A stretch of DNA of 64,000 bases from contig JAILWY010000008.1 of the NCBI GenBank assembly GCA_022113835.1, positions 7,878,501 through 7,942,500 on the forward strand, read 5' to 3'. The position numbers and the translations under genes were made by a program. Under the pieces are notes generated by a model, which was not told the DNA's origin, searched no databases, and worked only from the letters and a program-made list of their open reading frames with translations. The DNA is from Atopsyche davidsoni. Lineage: Eukaryota > Arthropoda > Insecta > Trichoptera > Hydrobiosidae. Shown here piece after piece: positions 25,721 to 36,739 of this stretch; the first letter of the stretch is position 1, and every line of letters starts with the position of its first letter.

Positions 25721-26149
25721 AGTGTAAGAATTTGGAGATTCGTCATGTACCTGTTCTAAGAGTCCTATACATTTAAAAGTCTTATTTTCAATTGGAATTA
25801 AAAGATTAAAATTATTATTATTTTTTTTTAACAAACTTTGGTTTTGAAAAGTCTTCATTTTATAAAATTTTTCAACATCTTCAAGATTTAATTTTACCCT
25901 AAAAATGGACGTTAATTAAATAATAAAAAACAGATAAATATAATTTATAGTTTTTTTTTAATACTGTATAAAAAAATAAACTTTCGACATAGAAAAATAA
26001 AGTGACAATTAAATTAATTAAATGACACGATTTCGTCAGGTAAAACGGTCCTTTTTTTGTGGCACACGGGGGATGGACACCAAGCAAGGTTAGGTAGCAA
26101 GACCCTTGAGAATTTAATTCTGCTCACCTGCATTCGAGCAAACCACTCT

Positions 26150-26570
26150 TATAGATCACCAAGATCACCAGTGTCGCAAGTCGCAAGTCGGTCACATGCC
26201 ATCTTCTTCTAGTGCGCTTCAGGCCAAGAGGTTCATCGTAAACTGAAAGGTTAATCATTCGGCCCCGAGTGCCATAAAATTTAACGACTAATACACCGGC
26301 GAATTGTTCATTGTTTGTGGAAATACGAAATACTTTGCGGAAGTTATTCTTCGGGTGATTCGGAAGCCACTAACGGTCGCGGCCGATAATTAGTATGTAC
26401 GGTGGAGGGGTCGTAAAATACCAACACTGCCTATTTCGCTGCCAAGCTCTGCCATATTGAATCGAAACGATCCCTCGACACGCGCCGTTCGATTCGTTAA
26501 TGTTTAATAGACTGTCAGGGAGTAAAAATAGACCGATTTGAGGGCAACACTGCATCGCATGTGCAGGCTT
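26150..26570. other. GC-richer island, candidate conserved element
   Basis: Mixed-composition DNA of about 400 bp with a short tandem (CGCAAGT twice near 26175) and homeodomain-type cores such as TAATTAG. It is unique in the window and has no recognised gene. Confidence 0.3.
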
Positions 26571-26878
26571 ACCACAAGTCTCAAGCTTATAGATTGGTTC
26601 GTGAAATTATTATGACATTCAGTAAGTACACTACAATACACTAAGAGCTGTAATACCCATAAAAAATACGATGAGCGAAACGACGAGAAGACTACTCAAC
26701 ACTCTTGTGTAATATTTCTTAGCACTGTTTTGAATATTAATATAAGCTGTCTCGGTTTAATATAATAATGTATGGTTAGCCTATGCCTAGGAAATTTTGT
26801 GATTTAGATTGCCATTTGTGAAAGCAGAAAATTTGTTGTTGAGGGACAAGGCATTTGCATGGTGAAGATCCATTAATA

Positions 26879-26953
26879 TAATGAAATAAGTAAACTTTTT
26901 ATTTATATCTTCTCAATGTGAAGATATAAATAAAAAGTTTACTTATTTCATTA
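26879..26953. repeat. Perfect 34-bp-arm hairpin
   Basis: Left arm 26879-26912 and right arm 26920-26953 are exact reverse complements separated by the loop TCAATGT. The arms begin TAATGAAATAAGTAAAC. Perfect identity implies recent origin or upkeep by pairing. No other copy is seen in the window. It could form a strong cruciform or RNA stem-loop. Confidence 0.95.
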
Positions 26954-27584
26954 CAGAAAATTTGTTTCGTGAGCAAGAATTATTTTTATAGGCTTAGGCA
27001 AATAAACTGGGTTAGAAGTTAATTTAGGCTTTTATTATTAAGGTCGCGCATTCTAATACTTCACGCATTAGGGCCTATTATAACTACCTAACTTACAAGC
27101 TCAAAAGCTCTACTTGTTTCACAAAAATATCACCTGAAGCACATTTTTTCACATGTTTAGTATTTAAAAGATATATTTGATTTATTTTATATACCCCATA
27201 TTTTGCTTTCAGAGCCTTCTTCAGGTTATGTAAGACAAAAACAGAAACCGGCGTAACTTTCTATCCATTTGGTTCTTGAAATTCATTTTCGCATTTAATT
27301 AAACAAAATATTATTTTTTTCACCTAGTTGTGATCCCTAGAATTTATGGTTAGTAACTCCAATAGCTGTATGTCTACAAATACCGGTTGTTTATATAAAT
27401 ACTTAAACACACAAAATATTACAAGATATGGGCATAAGAGAGCCATCAATATTGCGTAAGTTTCAAATATGATATAACTGTATAGATTTTTCTCCTTTGA
27501 GTGAAAGGTTGGGCGAGCACGTGACCAGGATAATATTTCAGATACATTCGCTGAACATACACGAAAGGCATTTCCCGATGTAGT

Positions 27585-27785
27585 GTCATGGCAGCTGCGT
27601 CTAGCCTTCAGGATTTTTCAGAGGTTTGAGAGATCCCTGGTTTGATTCTTGTCCTGGCCGATGAATTCAAGACTGATTGGGCCTATATCTGTTTCAGTTT
27701 GGAATCGTATTCTTTTCTATAGTTATCAAAGATGTCTTATTATCTCTGCCACTGATGGATTAAAGTCTTCCGTCACTCATTAAAA
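27585..27785 (+). repeat. tRNA-derived SINE
   Basis: A worn A-box-like TCTAGCCTTCAGG is followed at tRNA-like distance by a B-box-like GGTTTGATTCT. Next comes a body (GCCGATGAATTCAAGACTGATTGGG..CTGTTTCAGTTT) shared with 18048-18125. The 3' limit is uncertain; no clear tail or TSD is seen. Confidence 0.55.
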
Positions 27786-27789
27786 ACTT

Positions 27790-28188
27790 CTTAATTAAAA
27801 CGACTACGCAGACAAACTCGTTAAAAATGTGTTTTAATTTATTTAATGTGGAAGGTAATCCTAACTAATTACCCGACGCTGTTTAAACGAAGCGTGGTTT
27901 CTTTTGTGGCCCGAGTCTCTACTAGTCGTGAACGCTTTAAGTCTTCCAAAGAAAACAAAGCTTTTTTTTAGATTATCACTTGCTGTTTGGACGAGAGCTT
28001 TTACTCATGCTGGATTTGCGGCTTTCAAAGTTGTCTCGTCTACCACTGTACCAAAAGCAAACGAACGGATTTATACATTCCTCACAGCTTTAAGTAAGCA
28101 AGACGTTTAAAGTATTTATTTAAATATTTTATTATGCACATTGTGAATCGATTTTCTAAAAGAATGTACGATATAATATTTATTTTTA
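27790..28188. other. Unannotated spacer
   Basis: A 68-codon + strand frame at 27904-28110 lacks any domain. Nothing else is recognised. Confidence 0.35.
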
Positions 28189-28189
28189 A

Positions 28190-28782
28190 TACAAACATGT
28201 AATATAATAAAATAAAACCAAATGGTTTTGGAGACTACGTTAATTTCACTATTAACGAGAGATTTTTCGCCGAACACGGCATCTTCAAGACTGAGTCTAT
28301 ACAGAAAAAAGCGAGATTATACATAACAAATTCACAAGAATTCCCTCTGATCAACGAACAACTGAATAACCATAATTCTCCCTTTCTTAATATTTTTTAA
28401 AAATACACTTTGATTCTGCATTCAAACTAATTGCTTTCAGGTGGCGGCCAGGACAGCCAGGAATCATCACAAACTAGTTTATTTAAGTACTTAGTATTAA
28501 ATTATTGCTGTTAATATCATTTTAATGGGGTTTCACAGCACCCAATAGAAGCATTTTTCCACATAAATTTGTAAATCTATGACTCATTTATTTCTGTTGA
28601 ATTTGTTATGTATAATCTCGCTTTTTTCTGTATAGACTCAGTCTTGAAGATGCCGTGTTCGGCGAAAGAGCTCTCGCTAATAGTGAAATTAACGTAGTCT
28701 CCAAAACTATTTGGTTTTATTTTATTATAATAAAATGGAGTACTACAAAATAAATACCAGTTCCATTAATTACAAACATGTA
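28190..28782. mobile_element. Inverted-repeat element with 12-bp TSD, possibly Penelope-like
   Basis: Direct repeats TACAAACATGTA (28190-28201 and 28771-28782) flank a 569-bp insertion. Arms of roughly 137 bp (about 28203-28340 and 28594-28731) are inverted copies with a few mismatches. The right arm is followed by a tail of about 40 bp that the left side lacks. Inside each arm a mini-hairpin GCCG-TGTT-CGGC is preceded by TGAAGA and followed by GAAA, and another stem AGAC-TCA-GTCT lies beside it. This is reminiscent of a degenerate hammerhead core. Inverted terminal repeats with a one-sided tail and hammerheads are known from Penelope-like elements. No reverse transcriptase is present. Confidence 0.6.
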
Positions 28783-28901
28783 TTTTTCGTTTTTGATTGG
28801 GTTTACTTATTTTAGGAAAAAAAACGGCTTGTCTCGATGTTGGACTTACTGCTTAAAAGTGATACGCAGTCTCAGGTCTTGGATGATGGGTCTTGAGACA
28901 C

Positions 28902-28933
28902 CACGTGCACGAGGCACGTGTCACGTGCACGTG
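28902..28933. promoter_or_regulatory. Cluster of four CACGTG E-boxes
   Basis: Perfect CACGTG palindromes lie at 28902-28907, 28915-28920, 28922-28927 and 28928-28933, the last two directly abutting. CACGTG is the core for bHLH factors such as CLK/CYC, MYC/MAX and USF. The cluster is in a GC-richer block (28860-29040) that also has ACACGTCATGTG just downstream. Density this high suggests a bHLH-bound element or a CpG-containing minisatellite; no function is shown. Confidence 0.5.
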
Positions 28934-29077
28934 ACCAGGCCAACGACACACGTCATGTGTAGCGCCCCTTTATTTTCAGCGATGTTTTCTTTTAATTTTC
29001 AGCCGCCACGGCCGAGGCTCATTAATCTCTCCGCGTAATACGACCGTGACTTTGTTTGCTTACTCAAGACTCTAAAC

Positions 29078-29093
29078 ACACCCTGTATCAAAA
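29078..29093 (+). repeat. Second copy of 16-bp ACACCCTGTATCAAAA
   Basis: Identical to 2815-2830. It may be a worn transposon terminus. Confidence 0.3.
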
Positions 29094-29099
29094 CGAGAA

Positions 29100-31325
29100 G
29101 TAAAGCAAATATATTTATAAAATATAATTGATTACTTTATAGTCCAGCTTTAGTAGAGACATGCGTTAGATCACGAATCTGAAGATTTCGCAAATATTTA
29201 TTAAAAAAAAAAATACACAACACGACATATTAATGATATTTGTACATTGATTATTTAACAAAAAAACTCATTTAAAGAATACTTAGTGAACAAAAACTAT
29301 TGAAATTTTACTATTATAAAGATTTTAAATACTTTATACATCCTTGAATAAAAGTCGCTGATGTGTAGAAAAGAAAAAAATATAAATTTTAATTCCTTTA
29401 TAATTTAAACCTACATAAATAATATTTTCTTAATTTTTTGAAGAATGGATAGCTTAAATAATAATATTTATTAAAATAAAATTAAAAAATTAAGATTATT
29501 TGTATGTAAGTAAGCAGTAAGTGGTTCAGGTATTTAGTGATAAAAAAAGAAAAGAAGGATTTGAATCCATACCTTTCAGCTTATGTAGTCTAGCGTTTTG
29601 GTAGGTTGGAGCAAATAGTTAGCAAAGGTTTGAATTCAACGATACACTTGAAATACAGTCTGGTTAACAAAATAGTTCAATTACAAGGTCGCAATGGAAT
29701 ATTCGTGTGTAGACCGTTTAACATAAAACAACATTATAGCCAATAAAAATATTTCAAAGTTAAAATAAAAAAAATAAAAAATTCGTTCGCAATATTCATA
29801 AAATGAATTAAACTCGTTTTTTCCGCACCTACATGCTAATCCGTAAGCGTAATTAATCATTGGCCAAAAACAACCTATAAAATACACCCCGAAAGAGAAA
29901 GATTATTTCTGAAAGAATTTCAATTTAAGGCTTTTGGGTTTTCAACATAGAATTTCAATTTCCAAATTCATTACGCAGCCTACCTACGCAACGATTAACC
30001 TTTTTGCATTATTTCCAAAAACTTTCGACGAGAGATTCTTAATACTTCATTACAGACTCCGTCTTTATTATTTTATTCGCAAGTCATTGCAAACTATTAT
30101 TTTCAACATTCTTCGTTAAATCAATAAAAAGTACCAGTTCAAAATATTGCGAGATTATATTGTATTTTGTTTGCAATAATTTTTTTTTGATATTGAATCA
30201 CCCCATTTGTTTCATACTTTATCATTCATTTGCATTTTATAACGATTGAGCGAGTATTTGAATCATTATATGTAAGTGAGGATTGATTGGTGAAAATTAA
30301 TGTTTGAAATGCAGTTTTTGGTCTTCAGTTATAATAAAAACTTTAAAGTTTATTTAACTCAGCAAAAATGCAGACCAATATAAATTTAATGTGCTTCTAA
30401 TATTTAGGCAATTGATTCACACAACAGTGAATTTGTGCCTTAATCGATTGCTTAAATATTGTATTTACAATAAGCCTAAAATCAATTAATATATTTATAT
30501 ATATATAACAGTTTAGCTTTTCACTAGCCAAAAAAAAAAAAATGTTTTCACGATTTTATTAGTCGTTCAGCGTTTCGGTTTTTATGCTAGAGCGATTTTG
30601 AAAGAAAATATTGCCAAGTTGGATTATTTTCCTTGCACTAATAAAACTTTGAGGTGCCATAACACTCAATAATATAGTTGTGAAGTTTATCAGTTAAAAA
30701 TCTATGTGAATCTGTTTATTTTTATAATTTAAAAAGAAATCAAAACTACCTTAACGTTAAAATTATGCATACATGTACATTACATACACAATTTAAAAAA
30801 AAAGTAAAATGAACTAATCGAGTTTGAATTTTCAGTTTGTTTGAAATATTTTTTGAGATGTTTCCTTAAGATAAAAGGGAAAAAAGAATTACATCCTGCC
30901 AAGTTTTGCTTTTCCAGGCAATTTGTATACAAGAAATAAAGAAATCGTTTCTAAGAAAAAAAAAACTCTAAGTCCCTTAATAAAAATATAAAGTATTAAT
31001 ATGCAAGCATATTAAGGGAAAATAAATAGGTAATATGAAACGAAAAATTACTAAGAGAAAATAAAGTAAATTCAAAAGGGAGGCATTGTAACATGTAAAC
31101 ATAAAAAAAGAAAAATAATAAAAAAGCAATTGAAACAATAAAGAGAATGAAGTACCGAGTCAAACATAAGAATAATATTTTATATTAAAAGATAATTTAT
31201 TTTTTATTACACTCTGCTGCAGTAAATTGTGTCTTAAATTATGCCTCTACATTACGTTATAAACAAATCAAATATAACGGTTGCTTTAGAAATGTAACCA
31301 ATTTTCACATATTTCAAAAATATCA
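29100..31325. other. AT-rich DNA, one weak tRNA-like patch
   Basis: At about 29565-29640 the minus strand carries GGATTCAAATCC (B-box-like) after a 'cgctagact' segment. This suggests a tRNA-derived SINE scrap, but no cloverleaf can be drawn. The rest is AT-rich without recognised features. Confidence 0.35.
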
Positions 31326-31334
31326 CGTTTTTTA

Positions 31335-31530
31335 TTTTGAAATACACATAAAAACGACTAGAATTTTTTTGCTATATTTGGTAAATCCGAATAAATGCTC
31401 AAAATAAGACACGTTTTTCCTCTTGATTCCTTTCTTTGCGCATTCTGTGCAAGACTCATTTATGCTGTTGTCAACCCATGTTATTAAAATGCCTCGATTA
31501 TATAATACTTTTTGCAGCCACATCTGTCTG
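31335..31530 (-). pseudogene. LINE ORF2 C-terminal fragment
   Basis: The minus strand reads NRGILITWVDNSINESCTEC, then, after a gap, KRKNVSYFEHLFGFTKYSKK. This parallels the region after the reverse transcriptase domain in many insect non-LTR elements (pattern W-D-..-T-N-E-.. then R-K-..-Y-F-G-H-..-K-Y). The string TCTTGCACAGAATGC also occurs at 48320 and near 36210. It is a short truncated piece. Confidence 0.6.
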
Positions 31531-31599
31531 AGATGGCCAATCAAGTGTGTTGACAACAAATCAGGCTTTAATAACACACACATATCACAGTAGTTTAGT

Positions 31600-32020
31600 T
31601 TAAAATTTCACAAGCTGCAAACATAACCACGTTTCCCTGCACACGTAGGTATCTGGTAAAGGCCCAGAAGTAGCACCGAGAAAGTCGAGATATATTTCAT
31701 ACACAAAGCCAACTCTAAACTATCAAATCGTAACTCCAGAAGTAAGTTTGGGCCCTCGCCAGTTCTCGAACCCGTAATGTCAACTGTTCACTCGACCGCA
31801 ATTTCACTTCCCCGCAGCCTCACTCCGCCACCAAGTTACGGAGCATTGTGTGTTTCAGAAACACAACGGTAAAAATACTTTAAAATACTAATAAATAGTT
31901 TATTACTATGTCCTTAACTTATATTATTTCATTTTAATATCTACTTTATTTTTATAATTTTTTAATCGAGGCGTTTAAAATTCGACTATATATGAGAATA
32001 ATTAAAATATCAAAGGTTGA
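31600..32020. other. Unannotated DNA with GC-richer patch 31640-31850
   Basis: Mixed composition without recognised motifs or frames, then AT-rich. Confidence 0.3.
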
Positions 32021-32033
32021 CCACGTCATAAAT

Positions 32034-32249
32034 ATATCTATTTTCGGATTGGTCAAACAGATGCGTATTTATTACCCATTACGGGTTTATTATATTATTA
32101 CTAATATGATTAGGCACATTAGTTCATATATAGAAGATGACTTAAAGAAACTCTCAGAATCCCACACAAATCACGACGATATTTTTCTGAGAGTTTCTTT
32201 AAGTCATCTTCTATATATGAACTAATGTGCCTAATCATATTAGTAATAA
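32034..32249 (-). mobile_element. Foldback element, perfect 64-bp arms with 12-bp TSD (copy D)
   Basis: Perfect 12-bp direct repeats CACGTCATAAAT (32022-32033 and 32250-32261) bound the insertion. It has the 61-bp tail (32034-32094), then exact inverted arms (32095-32158 and 32186-32249). The loop holds only the 3' end of the tRNA-like module (CCCACACAAATCACG). Both arms carry the same variant, GACTTAAAG, where other copies have GATTTAAAG. So the two arms of this copy share ancestry or were homogenised together. Confidence 0.9.
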
Positions 32250-32384
32250 CACGTCATAAATGCACCTGACGACTGTAAAAACGTAAGGAATGCTATTTTA
32301 GCCATATTTATATAAATATGTACTTAATTTAGCCCACCGCAGGGAAAAATTTATGGAAAAAACCGCATTAGGATATATATATGT

Positions 32385-32450
32385 TAAGTGAGATGGTCGC
32401 TAGCCTCCTCTGAAGAGAAGCACCTGAAGAAGAAGTAGTTACGATCATAT
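32385..32450 (+). repeat. LINE 3' end scrap
   Basis: The GATGGTCGCTAGCCTCC..GAAGCACCTGAAGAAGAAG segment resembles the C-terminal end of the LINE pieces at 42120-42190 and, inverted, at 35990-36070, ending in GAAGAAGAA. It is very short. Confidence 0.4.
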
Positions 32451-32689
32451 TATACTCTTTATTAGATTTAATGCTTATTCTTTTGTGCATTTTAAATGTT
32501 TTATTGCTTCAAAAAATATTTTTAGTATTTCCGTACTTTTCACCCAATGATACTCGTTGTGCTTATAATAAATAGCCAACAGAAAAAAAAATGAATTGAC
32601 AAGTGAGTAAAGACGCAATAGCAGTGAAGTGTGAGTTCAAAACTTATTTGCGCCACAAAAAGCGTATAATAAAATGTAGAACTTTTATT

Positions 32690-32878
32690 GGTACTTGTTT
32701 TTTATCCGACCACCAAAATATTTTAATGTACATGTACTCGCAGAGATAAGAATCTATCATATGACTATGAGTCCCGTTGTGGCGTTTATTTCGTTCCTTT
32801 GCAGATTTCCATGACCGCTCGATTCGTTGGGTTAGGTTAGGTACAAGTTTTTTGGTGGTCGGATAAAAAACAAGTACC
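32690..32878 (-). mobile_element. hAT-type MITE with perfect 8-bp TSD
   Basis: Termini GGTACTTGTTTTTTATCCG and CGGATAAAAAACAAGTACC are part of exact inverted repeats of about 27 bp. Target duplications CTTTTATT (32682-32689 and 32879-32886) are perfect and 8 bp long, as for hAT transposons. The interior carries two TTAGG units. A second copy, opposite in orientation, is at 54620-54836. The 89-codon frame across it is fortuitous. Confidence 0.93.
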
Positions 32879-32899
32879 CTTTTATTATGCAGCCTTAAG

Positions 32900-34385
32900 A
32901 TGATACAAATCACTCTGAAACATTACATGTTGATGTAAGTTTTTAATAATTTAAAATTTTGGGCAATTTACCTATTGAGCTATTATGACACTGTAAATAC
33001 AAAATATACCTGCACAAATGAAAAAAAAGCTTCGTCTGAAAGTTTGTGCTGAAGAAATCTTTCAGCACAGACCGTTATACGTTCACACGCGCTATTTCGT
33101 GTCGTATACTATCGTAACCTTTGAACTGCGACCTCAGGGTGAATCCTGCTCGCAGAACAATAGTCTCTACGCTGTTTTATTTACAACCCTCCAGACGGAC
33201 TACCTAGCGGGGTTTTGTCTCCTTTTATTGTTTCATTGATCAAAGAATAGAATGTCAAAAAAAATACTACCAGTACTATACACCCCTTTCAAATTTAGTA
33301 ACCCCCCTTTTTGTAAATAACAATGTCGGTGTATCCGCTGCTTTTATGTAGAAGCACGTAAAATATGAACCTGATGACGCTTATACGTGATTCCATTTTT
33401 ATTTATCAACTGAAAATAGATACAACTTTATACAAAATTATCCATGTACTAAATATTACCAAGAAAATTCAGCAACTGTAAGAATATAATTAAATAATTT
33501 TTTTTAATAAGTTTAACACTTGTTACTCAGTATTGCTCTACAACTAGCTTAATACCCATAAAGTATTATTATATATAAAAAGGTTTTCTGTTTTGGCCAA
33601 TGGGCAGTTCTCATAGCGTAAGAACAATGTTTTGCTTCATGTGTTTTATATAAACTATAAGTATTTAGTTTGATGCGTGTACTCTTGACAGGTGTCTGTC
33701 GGAAAAAAAATGAAATGCCTACGAATAATCAGATACCGTATTCCGCTTTCACGCTTTGTTATTTGTTCTAGCACTACATTTTATGTATTGGCGTTGAAAG
33801 GTGATTGATTTTACATGAACTGAATAATCTATGATAAATTATAATTGAAAAAATACGTGTATTATAAATGAAGGCTGTGGATTGCGTTGGCTGCTAGAAA
33901 TTGGCGTATAGTACATTTATTTAGCAGTTAGTGCTGAAAATACTGAACCCAATTATCAAGGAATGATATGAATTTTTAATGTGAATATGAATGCTTGAAT
34001 ATATAAAAAAATACTTATTTTTTGCTCATATGTATATATGGTTTCGATTTTTTTTAGTATTTATATTCGTATATTCGTTTAACTTCGGTAAAAATAAACT
34101 CAAAGTATTTAAAAATGTAGTATTTTTTTTGGAAGAGAATACTGAAATATGTCCTTTTTATAATTTTGGTAGAAGTTACTTTATTATATAATACATACAA
34201 ATTTTTTTCAGTGACCTCACATTTGGTATTTTTGTATTCTTAGTTTCGACCCAGCCGCAGAGAAAATTGAAATTGAACAAACAATTTACGAACAATACAA
34301 AAATAATGGGTCATACAAAGGTCAGAGTAGTGGCATACGAGGCTCTAACGCGAATGTATTGAATACTGAGGAGACAATGGTACAG
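32900..34385. other. Unannotated DNA with GC-richer patch 33030-33240
   Basis: The patch at 33030-33240 is mixed in composition and open for 73 codons on the + strand, with no recognised domain. The remainder is AT-rich. Confidence 0.35.
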
Positions 34386-34394
34386 TGGTTTATA

Positions 34395-34810
34395 AATAGA
34401 CCCGCGAGCATTGTTTGTACTATGTTTTATAATTTCCAGTATTTCTGAGTTGTTAAGTTTATGGTCCTTGCGGTAATGTTTATGCAAAGCTATTATAATG
34501 CCATTATCGTGTGTGGTTTCATCCCAAGAATGGACCAGTAAAAACTGACTACGATACAATATTCGTAGGCTTATGTATTCATTAGTTTAAGTATAGCAGC
34601 CTACACACGACCCAGCACATTCAACAAACAAACCGTAGTTGTGTATTGCTTGTACTTTGTTTTAAAACTTTGAGTATTTCTAAGTTATTTAGTTTATGGC
34701 TCTTGTGGTAATGTTTATTCAAAGCTATCTCGTGTATGGACACAATATTCATGAGACTAATGTGTTTCTTGTATTTAGTATAACGTCTTATACACATTAA
34801 ACACAACCGG
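34395..34810. repeat. Diverged tandem duplication, ~230-bp unit
   Basis: Two adjacent units share GTACT(A)TGTTTTA, then GTATTTCT(G/A)AGTT, then TTTAT..AAAGCTAT and a following 'acaatattc' block. In minus-strand translation both contain an H-K-H-Y-x-K-x-H-K-L-N-N-x-E-I-L pattern, so the two copies keep related peptides despite divergence. The duplication could be a decayed repeat or a relic of a repeated protein. No family is recognised. Confidence 0.5.
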
Positions 34811-34829
34811 CAGCTAAAATTAAAATTAA

Positions 34830-35970
34830 CCAACATTTTTCACTATAGATACTTCTATATAGACTTTTATATATTTACTTAGGGAAAAATATTGAAAATC
34901 ACTCAAAATGGGAAGACAGACGCAATTGGCTGGTTAAGATTAAATATTTAGTTATGTTGTTGCTTTAGTGATTCGTTTTTGTCTGTTTGGATGTGTATTT
35001 GATTCAAACTCAAGCTTATTGATAGATACAAAATGTTTAAAAAAATCTTTTATATCTCTCAGAGTGCGGTTGAGAAATAAAATATCAAAATATTCACAGC
35101 TCTTTAAACGTGAGTGAATGTAAAAATTATATAATAATATTTAAAGTAAGTACTCATAATTTTGTGTTTTAAGTAAGTAACACAAGATAAAAAAAAACCA
35201 TAAAAACAATATTTTATGCCAGAGTAAGATATATAATATGACCATTATGCCACAATTACTCTAAAAAATATTTGTGAGTTGAAACAGGATGCGAATTAGC
35301 TCACTTATATACCCATATAAAAAAAAGAGATAAAAAGCAGGCTTTCATAGTTTTGGCATTAATAATACGTAGAAGCATCGCGTGTAAAATATAAATATAT
35401 TTTTTAAAATGATTTAGATATATTTTTTTAGGATTTCTTGTACTCCGAAAAATAAAACACAAAAGAGTTTAATTATAAATTTAGAATATTAAATATAATA
35501 TCAATATTTTAAAACAGCAAAAATATGTTAAAAATTATTTGTAAGTGTGGTAAAATATTATATAAATATTCATTAATTTATACACGTCTTTCGATAAAAT
35601 TAAAAATCTTATATTTTTTACAACGGAAAGTACACATGTACGCCAATCAATCTTAAAATAAAATATGAATATTGATACACCGAAATATAATAAATAACGA
35701 GCTGCTTCAATATTACACGTCCCTTCAATATTACACTCATAACTTAGATTATATTTTATATTTTATATAAGTCAGAACAACACGGATAAACATTGTGCGT
35801 GAATCAATCTCTTTGAATGTGAGTAGGATATAAAATATGAGTAATATAGAGCACATACTCTCAGGAATAATACAGAAGTTCATGGTATCCGTCAAAGTCA
35901 ACCATTTAAAGTAATCCTCCGCGCCCATCGCTACTAGGGATGGGCGATTCGAATAAAAAACTCGAAACAG
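34830..35970. other. AT-rich DNA, no gene seen
   Basis: A small tandem pair TTCAATATTACAC lies at 35707-35735. Otherwise nothing is recognised. Confidence 0.4.
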
Positions 35971-35984
35971 GATATTCGATCCTG

Positions 35985-36250
35985 TATATATTTATTCTTC
36001 TTCTGATGCCACCTTCATAGAGGATTGGTGACCAATTCATCGAACATATCTCTACCCTAGACCAGTCTCATTAATTCGGCCGTACTTCCACTGTAAACTT
36101 CCTTCTTCCGATGCCTCTTTTTCTTTAGATTTTTCCTTGGATAATCAGCTGGAGGATGCTATATTTACTTCAGTTTCTTTACTAACGTCAGGGGTTCTCT
36201 TTCTAAGAGCATTCTGTGCAAGACTCTCATTTGTCTTGTTGATCTAATTC
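35985..36250 (-). pseudogene. LINE ORF2 3' end, degraded
   Basis: Read on the minus strand, the segment runs from 'aatgagagtcttgcacagaatg' (also at 31450 and 48320) to the final 'ctagggtagagatatgttcgatga', which recurs on the + strand at 42122-42147. It ends in GAAGAAGAA. Frames are broken by stops. It is the C-terminal end of a non-LTR retrotransposon ORF2 from the same family as 41787-42195. Confidence 0.6.
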
Positions 36251-36735
36251 TTATATATTTATCCTTATTATCTAGTGCTTAGTTATTTAATATATTTATT
36301 CTTCAAACAAATATTTTTATGCTAACACCTAAGCTGCAGCTTGTAAACCCCATTAACTGGGCACTATACTATATCGTAAGTACGTTCACTGAACCTAAGA
36401 ATTATGTATCAACCGATATATATATATCATTTCAACTCTTGGTATGTTAAGGATATTTTTATACAACAGTTATTTTCTATAAAGAAACATTTAGCACGGC
36501 TATAAAAAACTAAACTTAATCAGAACAAGTAGTCTACAGCTAGCTACACTACTATAAGGGTTGAACCAAACTGTAATCCAGTTGTAAGAAAGCTTGCTTG
36601 TCACCTAAGGGTAAGTTTTGAATCCAGGATGAGTGATACGTTATTAGTGTTGCTCTACAAGCAAATGTAAGCCACAAGTCCACCAAGCAGATAATGGGTT
36701 ACTTAATCTATATTTTGTTCACCTAAAAGCTATAT
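36251..36735. other. Unannotated spacer
   Basis: AT-rich DNA with TA-rich runs near 36415-36430. No gene is recognised. Confidence 0.35.
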
Positions 36736-36739
36736 TTAT

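Noticed and set aside
28778..29038. 86-codon frame across the E-box cluster
   Set aside because: The His-Val-Thr-rich stretch only translates the CACGTG motifs; no domain.
31992..32225. 77-codon frame with MIRHISSYIEDDLKKLSE, also seen at 6786 and 52242
   Set aside because: The peptide is only the translation of the foldback arm and recurs wherever the arm does.
36570..36640. Possible tRNA-like segment ending 'gttttgaatcc'
   Set aside because: A B-box-like string is present but no paired arms or A box at the right distance.
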